Shown here one piece after another: positions 32,515 to 42,558 of a DNA stretch of 64,000 bases. Origin of the DNA: Saprospiraceae bacterium (GTDB lineage Bacteria; Bacteroidota; Bacteroidia; Chitinophagales; Saprospiraceae). Numbering within the stretch: position 1 is the first letter of the stretch; the number at the start of each line of letters is the position of its first letter. Under the pieces are notes generated by a model that was not told where the DNA came from, made no database searches, and saw only the letters and a program-made list of their open reading frames with translations. The stretch covers positions 1-64,000 of the forward strand of contig JAGQWX010000026.1 in assembly GCA_020436935.1 (NCBI GenBank), given 5' to 3'. The position numbers and the translations under genes were made by a program.

Positions 32515-33225
32515 ATGAAGTATCTGTTTCTGCACATATCGTTCATTTTTTGCATAACCCCTTTGTTTTCACAGGTAAAAGAATTTGTGGCAGATATGCA
32601 AAAGATTCAGGATTTGATGATTTCTAAGTTGCCAATCACCATTAAAGCCTCATATACACTATATGCCACACATGATGCAGTGTCGCCAATGTCTTCTACC
32701 AGTAGTATTACGTATTTGTCTGGCCAACATTACTATCAACATATCGAAGATGTCCACACCATTATAGAAAAGAACATGGTAGCAATTGTGGACATCTCTG
32801 AATCTACCATCGTGCTCGACAAAAAAGAAATGGATATGAACGATTTATTACTCAGTTTTCAGATGGGAGATATAGTTGATTTTATTAAAGATGTACAGAT
32901 AAAAGATGGCAGTGAATATAAAACTTATAATGTAAACTTTCAGCCCTATTTCAGCTTTAAATCCATCATCATCAAATATGCCAAACGTTTACAATTCATT
33001 GATCAGGTTGAATTATTTTATGCCAGCAGTGCTGGTTTAGAGGATAATCTTCAAGATGAAGAAAAACCCAAACTGGTCATAAAGTTGAATCAAGTAGAGA
33101 ACTCCTCACATTACGCTTATCGCTTCCAGAATAATCCTTTCTTCAAATTAACGGGCACCAAAGCTATACCAACTGGCAAATACAGCAAATATTCTGTCAT
33201 TAATAACCTCAAGGCGAATGAATAG
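32515..33225 (+). CDS. Small secreted protein, possibly LolA-like fold
   Basis: I start the 236-residue protein at 32515, 1 base after the previous stop, because that ATG gives a clean signal peptide (1-19, PLFSQ). An upstream in-frame ATG lies inside the 2255-residue gene. After VKEFVADMQKIQDLM the mature protein is a series of beta-strands (IKASYTLYA, SSITYLSGQHYYQHIEDVHTIIEKNMVAIVDISESTIVLDKKE). The order resembles the half-barrel LolA/RseB fold that binds hydrophobic ligands. This is a pattern impression, not a motif match. It sits between the two giant genes and overlaps the second by 8 bases, so a dedicated chaperone role is possible. Confidence 0.75.
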   Translation: MKYLFLHISFIFCITPLFSQVKEFVADMQKIQDLMISKLPITIKASYTLYATHDAVSPMSSTSSITYLSGQHYYQHIEDVHTIIEKNMVAIVDISESTIVLDKKEMDMNDLLLSFQMGDIVDFIKDVQIKDGSEYKTYNVNFQPYFSFKSIIIKYAKRLQFIDQVELFYASSAGLEDNLQDEEKPKLVIKLNQVENSSHYAYRFQNNPFFKLTGTKAIPTGKYSKYSVINNLKANE

Positions 33226-36200
33226 GATTATTTATACATTGATATTTTTCCTTTTAGGATATCAATCCTATGGTCAGATCAGCGAGCATCAGATGCCTGA
33301 CATTACTCAGACCAGACCAGGCGAGGTATATTACCAACAATCTTTGGGTTATCATACCATCAATCCCAACATTACCTTATCGATACCTCAATTTTTACCA
33401 CAAGGAAATCAGATCTGGCAATTGAAATATGATGTTTTTAATGTAAAAAGTAGAATATCACTCAAGATAATTACAGAAGAAAACCGTGCTGACTTTAGTT
33501 TTAAATATAAGTTACCTGTAGATATTACAATTTTTAAAGAAGATCATTCTAGTACAACAGCAAGAACTAATTTAGAAGTTTTTTATGACCACAACATAGG
33601 TACTTCTTTCCAACAGATCGACATTGCAGAGTATCAAGATGGGTACAAACTTGTAGTAGAACCTGACCCTACAGGTTTAGCCATTACTTCCTATGATCCT
33701 AGTAATCCAGGCAGTTCGACCCCCTTATCTGGAGCACAAATATTGGCTGCTAGTCAAGCTGTCGACTTGCAAGCCTCAATAGTCTACGAGAAAATAGACT
33801 TTTTTGATCCTACATACAGACATGATGGGAATGATATTCAAGTTTCGCTCGATCCTTCATCCAATCACATAAAGATTTGTTGGGAACCCATTTATGGAGC
33901 AAAAGTATATGATCTGGAATGGACCGCCGTAGAACGACTATTCACCGGATGGGGATGGCCAAGAGCTGATTTTAATGCCAATGCGGCCAGGGTAACTTTA
34001 GAAAGTACTTGCTATGAAATTCCCAATGTATTTGAAAAGGTAGGGCTAGTGTTCAGAGTAAGAGCTAAAGGATATACACAAAATGATTTTGAAAACATAT
34101 ACACCGGCCTGTGGTCATGCTCATACCCCACTGGAGATTGCGAGGACTACAGTGATGTACAAGCAATGTTTTGGTCAAGTAAGATAGACTTGGCCAGCCA
34201 TGAGAAAGACTCATTAAACTGGCAAGTGGTCACCTCGTATGCTGAAAATGGTAAACGGAAAGACGTGGTCACCTACATGGATGGCACCATGAGGTCCAGA
34301 CAAACAGTGACGGCCATCAACAGTGACCACAATGTATTGGTAGCAGAAACAATCTATGACCACCAGGGTAGACCAGCCATCCAGACCTTACCGGCTCCTG
34401 TCCATCAGGATATGCACTTGAAATTCAGACAAAATTTTAATCAAAATGCTGCAGGCCGCCCCTATTCTAAAACGGATTTCGACCTGGACAGTGGTTGTGA
34501 TCTCAATGTCAGAATGATGAGTGATCAATCTGGTTCGGCTCATTATTATTCATCTGCATTTTACAATAATTTATCTCCGCAAGAAATAAATCTCAATCCT
34601 CACCTAGCTTACATACCTAAGGCTGAAGGATACCCATTTGTCCAGACAGAATATACGGCAGACAATACGGGCCGCATTGCCCGACAAGGCGGTGCGGGCC
34701 CTCAATATCAGTTAGATGCAGGACATGAGACTAAGTATTTCTATGGAGTACCTAGTCAGGAAGAGTTGGATATGCTTTTTGGTGCCAATGTAGGTTTTGC
34801 CAATCATTATAAAAAAAACATGGTCGTCGATCCCAATGGTCAGGTCAGTATCTCACATATGGATGCGAAAGGTAATACTATCGCTACAGCACTTGCAGGC
34901 AAAGCACCTGCCGGATTGGAGCAATTAGACTCTTATGCCCCTATTCAGCTCAATGTGGACTTACTCAAATTACAGCGCAAAATAAAAGATCGTCATGAAC
35001 TCTCTGCCGTGTATAATCTTCTGGTGGAAGATCAAGCAGATTATGCCTTTGATTATTCGATCATTGCAGCGCAATTTAAAGATGATTGCATGTCGGGCAG
35101 TATTTGTTACGATTGCTACTATGATTTAGACATCTCTATTGTCAATAATCAATGTGGTGACACCGTATTTTCTAAATCTATTACTCTATCAGAATTCTTA
35201 CATCCTGATTCCGTCAATTACACGTGTAATACCACAAGCATCTCATTTCAAGCTGACACCACCGTAAATCTGGCTATCGGCTCTTACTCTGTGAATAAAA
35301 CATTGAGGGTAAATGAAGCCATCGCGGATGCGTATGTAGAGCACTATATCAATGATGCTCAGAACAATTGTACCAATAAATTGGAAGAATTTTTATTGGA
35401 AGAGTTGGCTTTGGTAGATACGACAGATTGCAGTATTGACTGCGATGATCTTGGGCCTGATCCTGAAAATAATCCTGCAGAGCAAGGCTGGGAAGAAATA
35501 CTCTGTGACAGCCTACCTTCCACACCTTGCGAAGTGGCTCGACAGCTTATGCTATCAGACTTTATGCCTGGAGGGCAGTATGCAGGGTATGGCGATAATT
35601 ACGAAGTGAGCAATTACCCTTTGAGCATTCTCAATACTTCTAATGTCTTCCAACACCAAACGACTTATTACAATTATCAGACGGTGCCTTATCCTTTGGA
35701 TCAATACGCTTCAATCAATGATTCATTAATTAACCCAGCGACCTTATCTGTACAACAATATATCGAAAATTACAATGAGGCTTGGGCAGCACTTTTCTTG
35801 CAATACCATCCAGAGATATGTTATTTAGATAGATGTGAAGACATCCTTACTTCACATGAGTTTGATATTCAGATCAATGCTATCGAAACCTACCAGGAAG
35901 CATTGGACAATGGATGTATAGACTTCAATGGCAGTGGGCTAGAGTTGTTTAATATTGATACATATCGCACTTTACCCCTGCCTAATCTTGCTCCACAGAA
36001 TATCATTTCCGCTATGCAAGATCAGATCACCAACTACAGAGGGCAAGGACTGAGCATTTTACAAATAGCTATTCACACCGTGTTTTGTCCTACCACTTTG
36101 GATCAAGACTATCTGAGTAATCCATCCTTATTGAATGATATTCCACCACCAGGATACAATGCTTTGGCAGAGTACAATTCATGTGTTGCAAATCTAAGTT

Positions 36201-39200
36201 TTGCCAATGCCACTGACGAACAAAAAGATCAACTGTGGGCCACCTACAAGGCACTTTATCTTGCAGTAAAGAATGATATTGAATATGTGATACGTACCGC
36301 CCATGCCGTGGCGGGTGGGTGCTACAACGAGTGCATAGGGCAAGATCAATTCAATCCATTTGTGAATGGTTTTTCATACTTGGGGTCTGCAACCGATTCA
36401 GAGGGTAATACTATACTTGATTTAGGATACTTCGATAATGCGGAGCAGGTATGTGACACGTCCTATTTTGCACTATTCAAAGACAAACAAAAACGTTTCC
36501 CATCTATCTATGACCTCATGCCCAATATGAATGTCGATTACTACGATCCTGATACAGAGATCACGGAGGTATGGCAAAATATTATTGAAAATACTGATCA
36601 GGAATTGATGAAGGGGTGTGATGATTGCATAGATCACGATTTATTAAATGGATTGATAAAACACTCTTGGAGACCTAATGTAGGTTTACAAGAATTATTG
36701 CAAGCTTACGGTAATCCGGAAGTAAGTTTCCAGCCAAATCATATTCTAGGTATCAATAACCATAACTCATTTACTATCAATGATGCATGTTCTTACTATA
36801 TTTATCAAGATCATAGTACACGTATTGCTGAAGTCATAAGCATTGACCCTATCACTACCAATATTCAGTTTCCTTCGGTTTCGACAGAGATTGATGCTTT
36901 AGACAAGCCTTTCCTGTTTTCAATCATAGTTGTATTTGAAAATCAAGTTAAGGACACTTTGATAGGATTTAGCAATTGCCCGATTATCTGTGAAGAAGAT
37001 AATGTTAGCACACCTTCCTGCCACACCTTACCCGAAGCTCGTGACTTTCTACGCTTCCTCAATGCTTTCCATTGGAGACAGTCTGCGGGTACAGGCATCA
37101 TCGCTCATCAGACCAGTATGCATAATATAGGCCAGGATTTACAAGTGGCCATAGGTATAGATACCATGACAGGACAATATCCATTTACGACCAACATCTC
37201 TATGGATTCTATCATCGTGAGCTTTTATAATGGATGTCAGGTCACCCTCAATATTGGCAGACAAGCCAGTCAGTTTGGGACAAATGGCATCTACCAATTT
37301 GGCAACATCGTTCCTGATTATTCTCAGTTAAATAGCGATGGTTTTGCGAATCATTTTTCCATATCGTATCAAAATAAAGATGGTCAATGGTCCGCTGCCA
37401 CAGGTTACACTTCCGGGTGCTTCCATGTAGGCTATTGTTGCCCTGATATAGCTACAGCCGAACCCGTCACACCATCAAAACCACCTATCGGAACACCAAG
37501 GCCATTGCCACCAATTAAGCCCATCGATACCAAGGCCCCCAAAACCAACTTAAATAAGCCTAAAACAAAGAAAGACCAAAAATCTGGACTTATCAATCTA
37601 CCTGACCTTGATGGCATTACTGATCTTGTCCATCAAGCTCTGCAACAAAGAAAGTTAGACAGCCTCAAGCTGACAGAGATACAACAAAGATACTGCCGAC
37701 CTTGTGGGCTTGAAGTCATAGGAGGTATATGGAGAGATACCATTTTTGGTCAACCCTGCATAGACATACAATGTCAAGACTCCATACCCGTAATCTATGC
37801 TACCGACCTCACCAGTGACTGCATTGAGCAACTTTATGCTGTTGCAGTAGCCAATGCCTACAATAGATACGATCAGTACATCGACTCCATCAAGATGGAC
37901 GTCAAAGCACGATATATGGCTCAGTGTATGAATGCCAAAGAGACATTTACTGGTGAATTTGCCTATAGTCAGCATCACTTCACCTTATATTATTACGACC
38001 AGTCCAACAACCTCGTACAGACAGTACCACCCAACGGAACAGTAGGCCTGGATGCCACCGAACGTCAACTCATGGCAGATTATCGTGATTCACTGGAAAT
38101 CTATAAAGAAAATATAATTGCGTATCAAGCGGATAATAGCTTGTCACTTCCTTCTATTCCCAATCGTCCAGTAATCAGTGCCATCACAGAGTCCTGGGCA
38201 TCCGAATATACCTACAACTCACTCAATCAACTCACGGAGCAAGAGATACCTGATCAAGGCTTTGATTACGGTAATGGATTCCGCAAAGAACCTACTGTAT
38301 TTTGGTATGATGACTTGGGCAGACTGGTTGCCTCACAAAATCCTGAGCAAGCCACTTCCAAAAAGTACAGCTACACCCTCTACGACGGTCTGGGTAGAAT
38401 CAGAGAAACGGGAGAAGTAGAAAGAGCCAATGATCCTGATGCAGGTGATGGACTGCCCATACAGACAGGATATTATCAAAATGGTCAAGTGCTGAATGCC
38501 GAAACTTCATGGACTACTTTCTTATCCAATCCTCGATCTCAGATCACGGAGACGACGTATGATCAGCCTTACTATGATAATCCACCTACAGGCTTAGTCA
38601 ATGTACCTATGGATCATCTCAGGGGCAGAGTAGCAGCCGCAGCATCCTATGATACGCACAGCAATATGCTCAGCCGCAGTCCCGAATTCATCACCCACTA
38701 TAGCTATGATATCCATGGCAATGTAAAAAATCTGGTCCAACAACCCAAAGGCTTCGCTGCAAAGACCATCGCTTATGACTACGACCTCATCTCAGGCAAT
38801 GTCAACTACGTATGGTATCAGCGTGATAAGATAGATCAGTTTACCCATCACTATCGCTATGATGCTGACAATCGCCTCACCCTCGTGCAGACCAGTAGAG
38901 ATGGTGTCATCTGGGAAGAAGATGCCCACTACAAATATTACCTACATGGTCCATTAGCTCGCTTAGAACTGGGTGAAGAAGAGGTGCAAGGCCTTGACTA
39001 CGCCTACACCCTTCAAGGATGGATCAAAGGTATGAATTCAGCCGCATCAAGACCTGGCATGGATATAGGCCAGGATGGCGTATCTGGTCACCGTCATGAG
39101 AATTTTGCCCGGGATGAAGTAGGATTTACCCTGAATTACAATCAAGGAGATTATAAACCTTCGGGAACAAACCCTTTTAGTTTTGATTCCGACTGGAACA

Positions 39201-40981
39201 CTCATACCATGAGCCCCCAACTATGGAATGGCAATATCCGATCGATGATCACCAGCATAAGGGCCTTCATGCCTGATGGTAAGCCAGCAGCCTATAGTTA
39301 TACCTACGATCAGCTCAATCGCATCAAGTCAATGAATCATCATAACAACTTCGATCCACAAAACAACATATGGATCAATGCTCAAGCCAGTAATAACTAC
39401 AGCTCATCCTACACCTATGATGCCAATGGCAATATACTCAATCTCAATCGAAGGGGCATGGATGGCACAGTAACCAAAGACATGGATGCCTTCACATATG
39501 CATATACCAGTGGAAATAACAGACTCAGACACTTGATCGACCCTGTGAATGCCAGTAATTTTGCCAATGACATCGACAATCAAAACCTTGACAACTACAC
39601 CTATGACCGACTGGGCAATCTCACCAAAGACGAAGCAGAAGACATCACCCATATCACATGGCACCTATCGGGAAAAGTAAGTGAGATAGAAAAGTCGAAT
39701 GGCACAAAAATCAAATTCCACTACGATGCCTTGGGCAATCGCATCGCCAAAATCGTCAACGATACCACCACGTGGTACATACGAGATGCCAGCGGCAATA
39801 CCATGTCCACCTATGAGTCGAAAAGACTAAGCAATAGCACCATCTCATCTGTAGAATACATCCGATGGGAGACCACAGATATCTACGGCTCATCCCGACT
39901 TGGGCAGTACCAACCCAATAAGATCATCGGTGGTCGCTTGTATGCTGTACCACAGAATCCCATAAGTAATACAGCACCATCAGAACGCTACCGCTTCACT
40001 AGAGGGCTAGACCAATACGAGCTCACCAACCATCTTGTTAATGTACTGGCAACGATATCAGATCGTAAACGAATAGAGACAGATGTCAATGGCGAAAGTG
40101 AATATGCGGTGGATGTGATGTCGGCTAGTGATTATTATCCGTTTGGATTGACTTTAAAAAAATATTCAACTGCAGAATATAAATTTAGATTTAATGGATA
40201 CTCATCTATTGATGAAATAATTAAAAATACTTTAGATTTTGAAAACAGAATTTATTCTTCTAGTTTATCTAAATTTATTTCTATTGATTTTGATTTTAAA
40301 AATTATCCAGCATACAGTCCATATGTTTTTGGAATAAATAATGGAATCAAATTTCAAGACACCATAGGTCTAGGGCCAGCTGATAGAATTTATTTGTATG
40401 TAAAATTGGAAGCTTCCGTAATAAAAACCAATGATTATGCAAAAATTGAGAAGAGTTTTAATGGGTTTGCAATAAAACTACAATTTAAACCGCCAAATGC
40501 TTCAGCAGAAATATGGGTTTGGTATGATACAAAAGAAAAGATATCTGGAGTCGATTTTAAAGGGAAATTTTCAGTCATTGAGATAAAATATGATATTAGA
40601 AAAAATGGAGTTCAAATAAATAGTGGAACTGTTAATCCTGGGGTTGAAGTTAGTTTAGGAAAATCTAAAAATGCTTCTATTAAAAACACAATGGTAAGTT
40701 TAGAAGGAAATAGTAAAGCATCAAAAATATCTTTATACGCTGATGGGCAATCTAAGTTGAAATTATCTAGGAATGAATATTCACTTCTAGATATAGATTA
40801 TAAAGTTAAGCTTCCAGTTGGAACTTTAAGAATGGAGTATAATTCATTATATAAACAGGTAACATACGAGGATGTACCATTAAATCTTATTGTCAACGGT
40901 TCTGTTGGTATTGGCTATGGTAACTTTGACAATACTTCAGTGGGAGAATATGAAAAGCAACATGATTTGATTAAACGTTGA
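33218..40981 (+). CDS. Giant RHS-repeat protein with exchanged C-terminal tip (2587 aa)
   Basis: The 2587-residue protein has a signal peptide (1-19, YQSYGQ) and a beta-rich N-terminal half. A DUF6443-like region (about 330-560) includes VVTYMDGTMRSRQTVTAINSD and ETIYDHQGRPAIQTLPAP. RHS/YD repeats run from about 1660 to 2290 (YTYNSLNQLTEQEIP, YSYDIHGNV, YTYDANGNIL, YTYDRLGNLTKDEA). The RHS core covers about 2300-2388 (ASDYYPFGLTL, FRFNGYSS, LDFENRIYSSSLSKFISID, SPYVFGINNGIKFQDTIGLGPAD). The tip (2389-2587) is beta-rich with no catalytic motif I recognise. GC falls sharply at about 40.15 kb, inside the core, consistent with tip replacement. It is last in the eight-gene operon. Export probably uses Sec plus an unknown outer-membrane step. 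Confidence 0.93.
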   Translation: MNRIIYTLIFFLLGYQSYGQISEHQMPDITQTRPGEVYYQQSLGYHTINPNITLSIPQFLPQGNQIWQLKYDVFNVKSRISLKIITEENRADFSFKYKLPVDITIFKEDHSSTTARTNLEVFYDHNIGTSFQQIDIAEYQDGYKLVVEPDPTGLAITSYDPSNPGSSTPLSGAQILAASQAVDLQASIVYEKIDFFDPTYRHDGNDIQVSLDPSSNHIKICWEPIYGAKVYDLEWTAVERLFTGWGWPRADFNANAARVTLESTCYEIPNVFEKVGLVFRVRAKGYTQNDFENIYTGLWSCSYPTGDCEDYSDVQAMFWSSKIDLASHEKDSLNWQVVTSYAENGKRKDVVTYMDGTMRSRQTVTAINSDHNVLVAETIYDHQGRPAIQTLPAPVHQDMHLKFRQNFNQNAAGRPYSKTDFDLDSGCDLNVRMMSDQSGSAHYYSSAFYNNLSPQEINLNPHLAYIPKAEGYPFVQTEYTADNTGRIARQGGAGPQYQLDAGHETKYFYGVPSQEELDMLFGANVGFANHYKKNMVVDPNGQVSISHMDAKGNTIATALAGKAPAGLEQLDSYAPIQLNVDLLKLQRKIKDRHELSAVYNLLVEDQADYAFDYSIIAAQFKDDCMSGSICYDCYYDLDISIVNNQCGDTVFSKSITLSEFLHPDSVNYTCNTTSISFQADTTVNLAIGSYSVNKTLRVNEAIADAYVEHYINDAQNNCTNKLEEFLLEELALVDTTDCSIDCDDLGPDPENNPAEQGWEEILCDSLPSTPCEVARQLMLSDFMPGGQYAGYGDNYEVSNYPLSILNTSNVFQHQTTYYNYQTVPYPLDQYASINDSLINPATLSVQQYIENYNEAWAALFLQYHPEICYLDRCEDILTSHEFDIQINAIETYQEALDNGCIDFNGSGLELFNIDTYRTLPLPNLAPQNIISAMQDQITNYRGQGLSILQIAIHTVFCPTTLDQDYLSNPSLLNDIPPPGYNALAEYNSCVANLSFANATDEQKDQLWATYKALYLAVKNDIEYVIRTAHAVAGGCYNECIGQDQFNPFVNGFSYLGSATDSEGNTILDLGYFDNAEQVCDTSYFALFKDKQKRFPSIYDLMPNMNVDYYDPDTEITEVWQNIIENTDQELMKGCDDCIDHDLLNGLIKHSWRPNVGLQELLQAYGNPEVSFQPNHILGINNHNSFTINDACSYYIYQDHSTRIAEVISIDPITTNIQFPSVSTEIDALDKPFLFSIIVVFENQVKDTLIGFSNCPIICEEDNVSTPSCHTLPEARDFLRFLNAFHWRQSAGTGIIAHQTSMHNIGQDLQVAIGIDTMTGQYPFTTNISMDSIIVSFYNGCQVTLNIGRQASQFGTNGIYQFGNIVPDYSQLNSDGFANHFSISYQNKDGQWSAATGYTSGCFHVGYCCPDIATAEPVTPSKPPIGTPRPLPPIKPIDTKAPKTNLNKPKTKKDQKSGLINLPDLDGITDLVHQALQQRKLDSLKLTEIQQRYCRPCGLEVIGGIWRDTIFGQPCIDIQCQDSIPVIYATDLTSDCIEQLYAVAVANAYNRYDQYIDSIKMDVKARYMAQCMNAKETFTGEFAYSQHHFTLYYYDQSNNLVQTVPPNGTVGLDATERQLMADYRDSLEIYKENIIAYQADNSLSLPSIPNRPVISAITESWASEYTYNSLNQLTEQEIPDQGFDYGNGFRKEPTVFWYDDLGRLVASQNPEQATSKKYSYTLYDGLGRIRETGEVERANDPDAGDGLPIQTGYYQNGQVLNAETSWTTFLSNPRSQITETTYDQPYYDNPPTGLVNVPMDHLRGRVAAAASYDTHSNMLSRSPEFITHYSYDIHGNVKNLVQQPKGFAAKTIAYDYDLISGNVNYVWYQRDKIDQFTHHYRYDADNRLTLVQTSRDGVIWEEDAHYKYYLHGPLARLELGEEEVQGLDYAYTLQGWIKGMNSAASRPGMDIGQDGVSGHRHENFARDEVGFTLNYNQGDYKPSGTNPFSFDSDWNTHTMSPQLWNGNIRSMITSIRAFMPDGKPAAYSYTYDQLNRIKSMNHHNNFDPQNNIWINAQASNNYSSSYTYDANGNILNLNRRGMDGTVTKDMDAFTYAYTSGNNRLRHLIDPVNASNFANDIDNQNLDNYTYDRLGNLTKDEAEDITHITWHLSGKVSEIEKSNGTKIKFHYDALGNRIAKIVNDTTTWYIRDASGNTMSTYESKRLSNSTISSVEYIRWETTDIYGSSRLGQYQPNKIIGGRLYAVPQNPISNTAPSERYRFTRGLDQYELTNHLVNVLATISDRKRIETDVNGESEYAVDVMSASDYYPFGLTLKKYSTAEYKFRFNGYSSIDEIIKNTLDFENRIYSSSLSKFISIDFDFKNYPAYSPYVFGINNGIKFQDTIGLGPADRIYLYVKLEASVIKTNDYAKIEKSFNGFAIKLQFKPPNASAEIWVWYDTKEKISGVDFKGKFSVIEIKYDIRKNGVQINSGTVNPGVEVSLGKSKNASIKNTMVSLEGNSKASKISLYADGQSKLKLSRNEYSLLDIDYKVKLPVGTLRMEYNSLYKQVTYEDVPLNLIVNGSVGIGYGNFDNTSVGEYEKQHDLIKR

Positions 40982-41061
40982 ATTAAAAAAGTTAAAATAA
41001 TGGTAAGTTATAAAATATAATATGTAATAGACATAAAAAATAAATTACAATAAATGAATAT

Positions 41062-41511
41062 ATGAGTGAAAAAATAGAATTGTATAAACAACATACTCAA
41101 AAGCAGGAAAATTACGCCTATTATCTGATAGCCTTATCCGTTGCGGCCTTAGGATATGCTACTCATCAGACGCAGGATAAAGGGTTTGTTTGGTCTATGG
41201 TTCCCCTTGGCTTAGCAGTATTGTTTTGAGCAGGGAGTGTCATATTAGGTTTGAGATTTTTAAAAACGGTCATTGTTGTGATCTATAAAAATATTCAGCA
41301 ATTTATTGTTGCTGAAGGAAACGACGAATTAGCCGGGAGTGACCCGATTAAAATGGATATTGGGAATAAGGTATTGAAGGAATTGATAGATAAAGATGTA
41401 AATACAGCTCACAGGTTATACCTGTGGCAAGGAAGACTTTTTTATGGTGGTATGATATTTTATTTTATCTGGCATTTGTATGGGATGTATTTGGTGACTG
41501 GAAGTGAGTGA
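41062..41511 (+). pseudogene. Broken copy of small membrane protein (in-frame TGA)
   Basis: This 150-codon frame is about 90% identical in DNA to the intact gene at 42809-43258. Codon 56, TGG (Trp) in the intact copy, is TGA here (41227-41229); both sides otherwise stay in one frame. The start MSEKIELYKQHTQKQEN and the end LFYGGMIFYFIWHLYGMYLV match the intact copy. It lies 80 bases after the RHS stop, where an immunity gene would be expected. A single-base sequencing error cannot be excluded. Confidence 0.85.
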
Positions 41512-41604
41512 ATGTTTTGTATAGGATTTTGAAAAGATTAGAGAATATACAGATTGTAGAATGAATGTGTAAAAAGTAAAGAAGAATAAAAGAAGCAAAA
41601 TAGT

Positions 41605-42516
41605 ATGGGTGTACCAATTCAAGTTAAATTAAACAAAATTTATCTATTAGCCAGTGTGACAGGTAATCATTTGCAATCCGCTCGTGATTTGTACAATTAT
41701 CACATACATTTCGATAATAAGCAATTTATAGAAATACATACAAAAGAAGTATTGATTCAGACTTTAATAAATATTGAGCAAGAAATAGGTGAAAATGATG
41801 GTCCATTGATACACCTAGAGGCTCACGGTTTGGATAGTCAGGACGGTCTTGCTCTAAGCAATGGCATAGAACTGAGTAGTGGTGAACAAATAAATTGGGA
41901 AGAAATAAGACCCTACCTCATTGCCATAAATGCTAAATGTGGCAATAACCTTACCATGGTCATGGCTACTTGTTTTGGAATGTATATCTTACAAGATTTG
42001 ATTAAAACATTTTTTGATAATGTGGTTGGAGCTCAATGTCCATTTTTTTCTTTTGTTGGACCTGAAAGTGATATCGGAGTAGATGATTTTACGGCTGCCT
42101 TTCCAGTATTTTATAAAAATCTTTTTGAAACAAAATCTTTTGTTTGGTCTGTACAAGAAATGAACAAAAAATCAAGTGTTAGATTTAGATGTGATACTGC
42201 TTATATGGTATTTGAAGTTTGTGCCAATTCTTTTGCAGATAATCAAATCAAAAATAGGATCCAGCATATGATGAAAAATCCTGACATCATATCAGATTAT
42301 TATTGCAGACTTTATCACTATACCTATGGTATTGGCTGTGATATTAATGCAGTCCAGCGAATCATGCAAGATGAACGTTTTTATATAGACTATCTAAATA
42401 AAATGAAAAAGGATTTTTTGCATGTAAAAGATGGAGAAATAGATAGATTTCCAGTAATAGACAAGTTGATAGATTTTGAAAAGTCCGTGCCCGTTATCAG
42501 GACTTTAATTAGATAA
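41605..42516 (+). CDS. Caspase-like (CHAT/C14-type) protein, putative
   Basis: The 303-residue cytoplasmic protein has two elements arranged as in the caspase fold. A strand ending in His-Gly (GPLIHLEAHG, His74) is followed 49 residues later by a strand ending in Cys (LTMVMATCFG, Cys123). The first strand, NKIYLLASVTGNHLQSARDL, and the helix between them also fit. The His-Gly / Cys spacing is typical of caspase-like, CHAT and metacaspase domains. The C-terminal half (about 200-303) is helical and unassigned. It lies between two copies of a small membrane protein, behind the RHS gene. It may be an effector, a defence protease or part of an RHS cassette; activity is inferred only from the dyad. 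Confidence 0.65.
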   Translation: MGVPIQVKLNKIYLLASVTGNHLQSARDLYNYHIHFDNKQFIEIHTKEVLIQTLINIEQEIGENDGPLIHLEAHGLDSQDGLALSNGIELSSGEQINWEEIRPYLIAINAKCGNNLTMVMATCFGMYILQDLIKTFFDNVVGAQCPFFSFVGPESDIGVDDFTAAFPVFYKNLFETKSFVWSVQEMNKKSSVRFRCDTAYMVFEVCANSFADNQIKNRIQHMMKNPDIISDYYCRLYHYTYGIGCDINAVQRIMQDERFYIDYLNKMKKDFLHVKDGEIDRFPVIDKLIDFEKSVPVIRTLIR

Positions 42517-42558
42517 ATAGATGATAATAATAAATTTTAACAAATAAAATAATATAAA

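Noticed and set aside
41227-41229. Recoding of TGA as Trp or selenocysteine
   Set aside because: The other genes here end normally at TGA (for example the intact copy at 43258 and the RHS gene at 40981), and there is no SECIS-like element. A nonsense mutation or base error is simpler.
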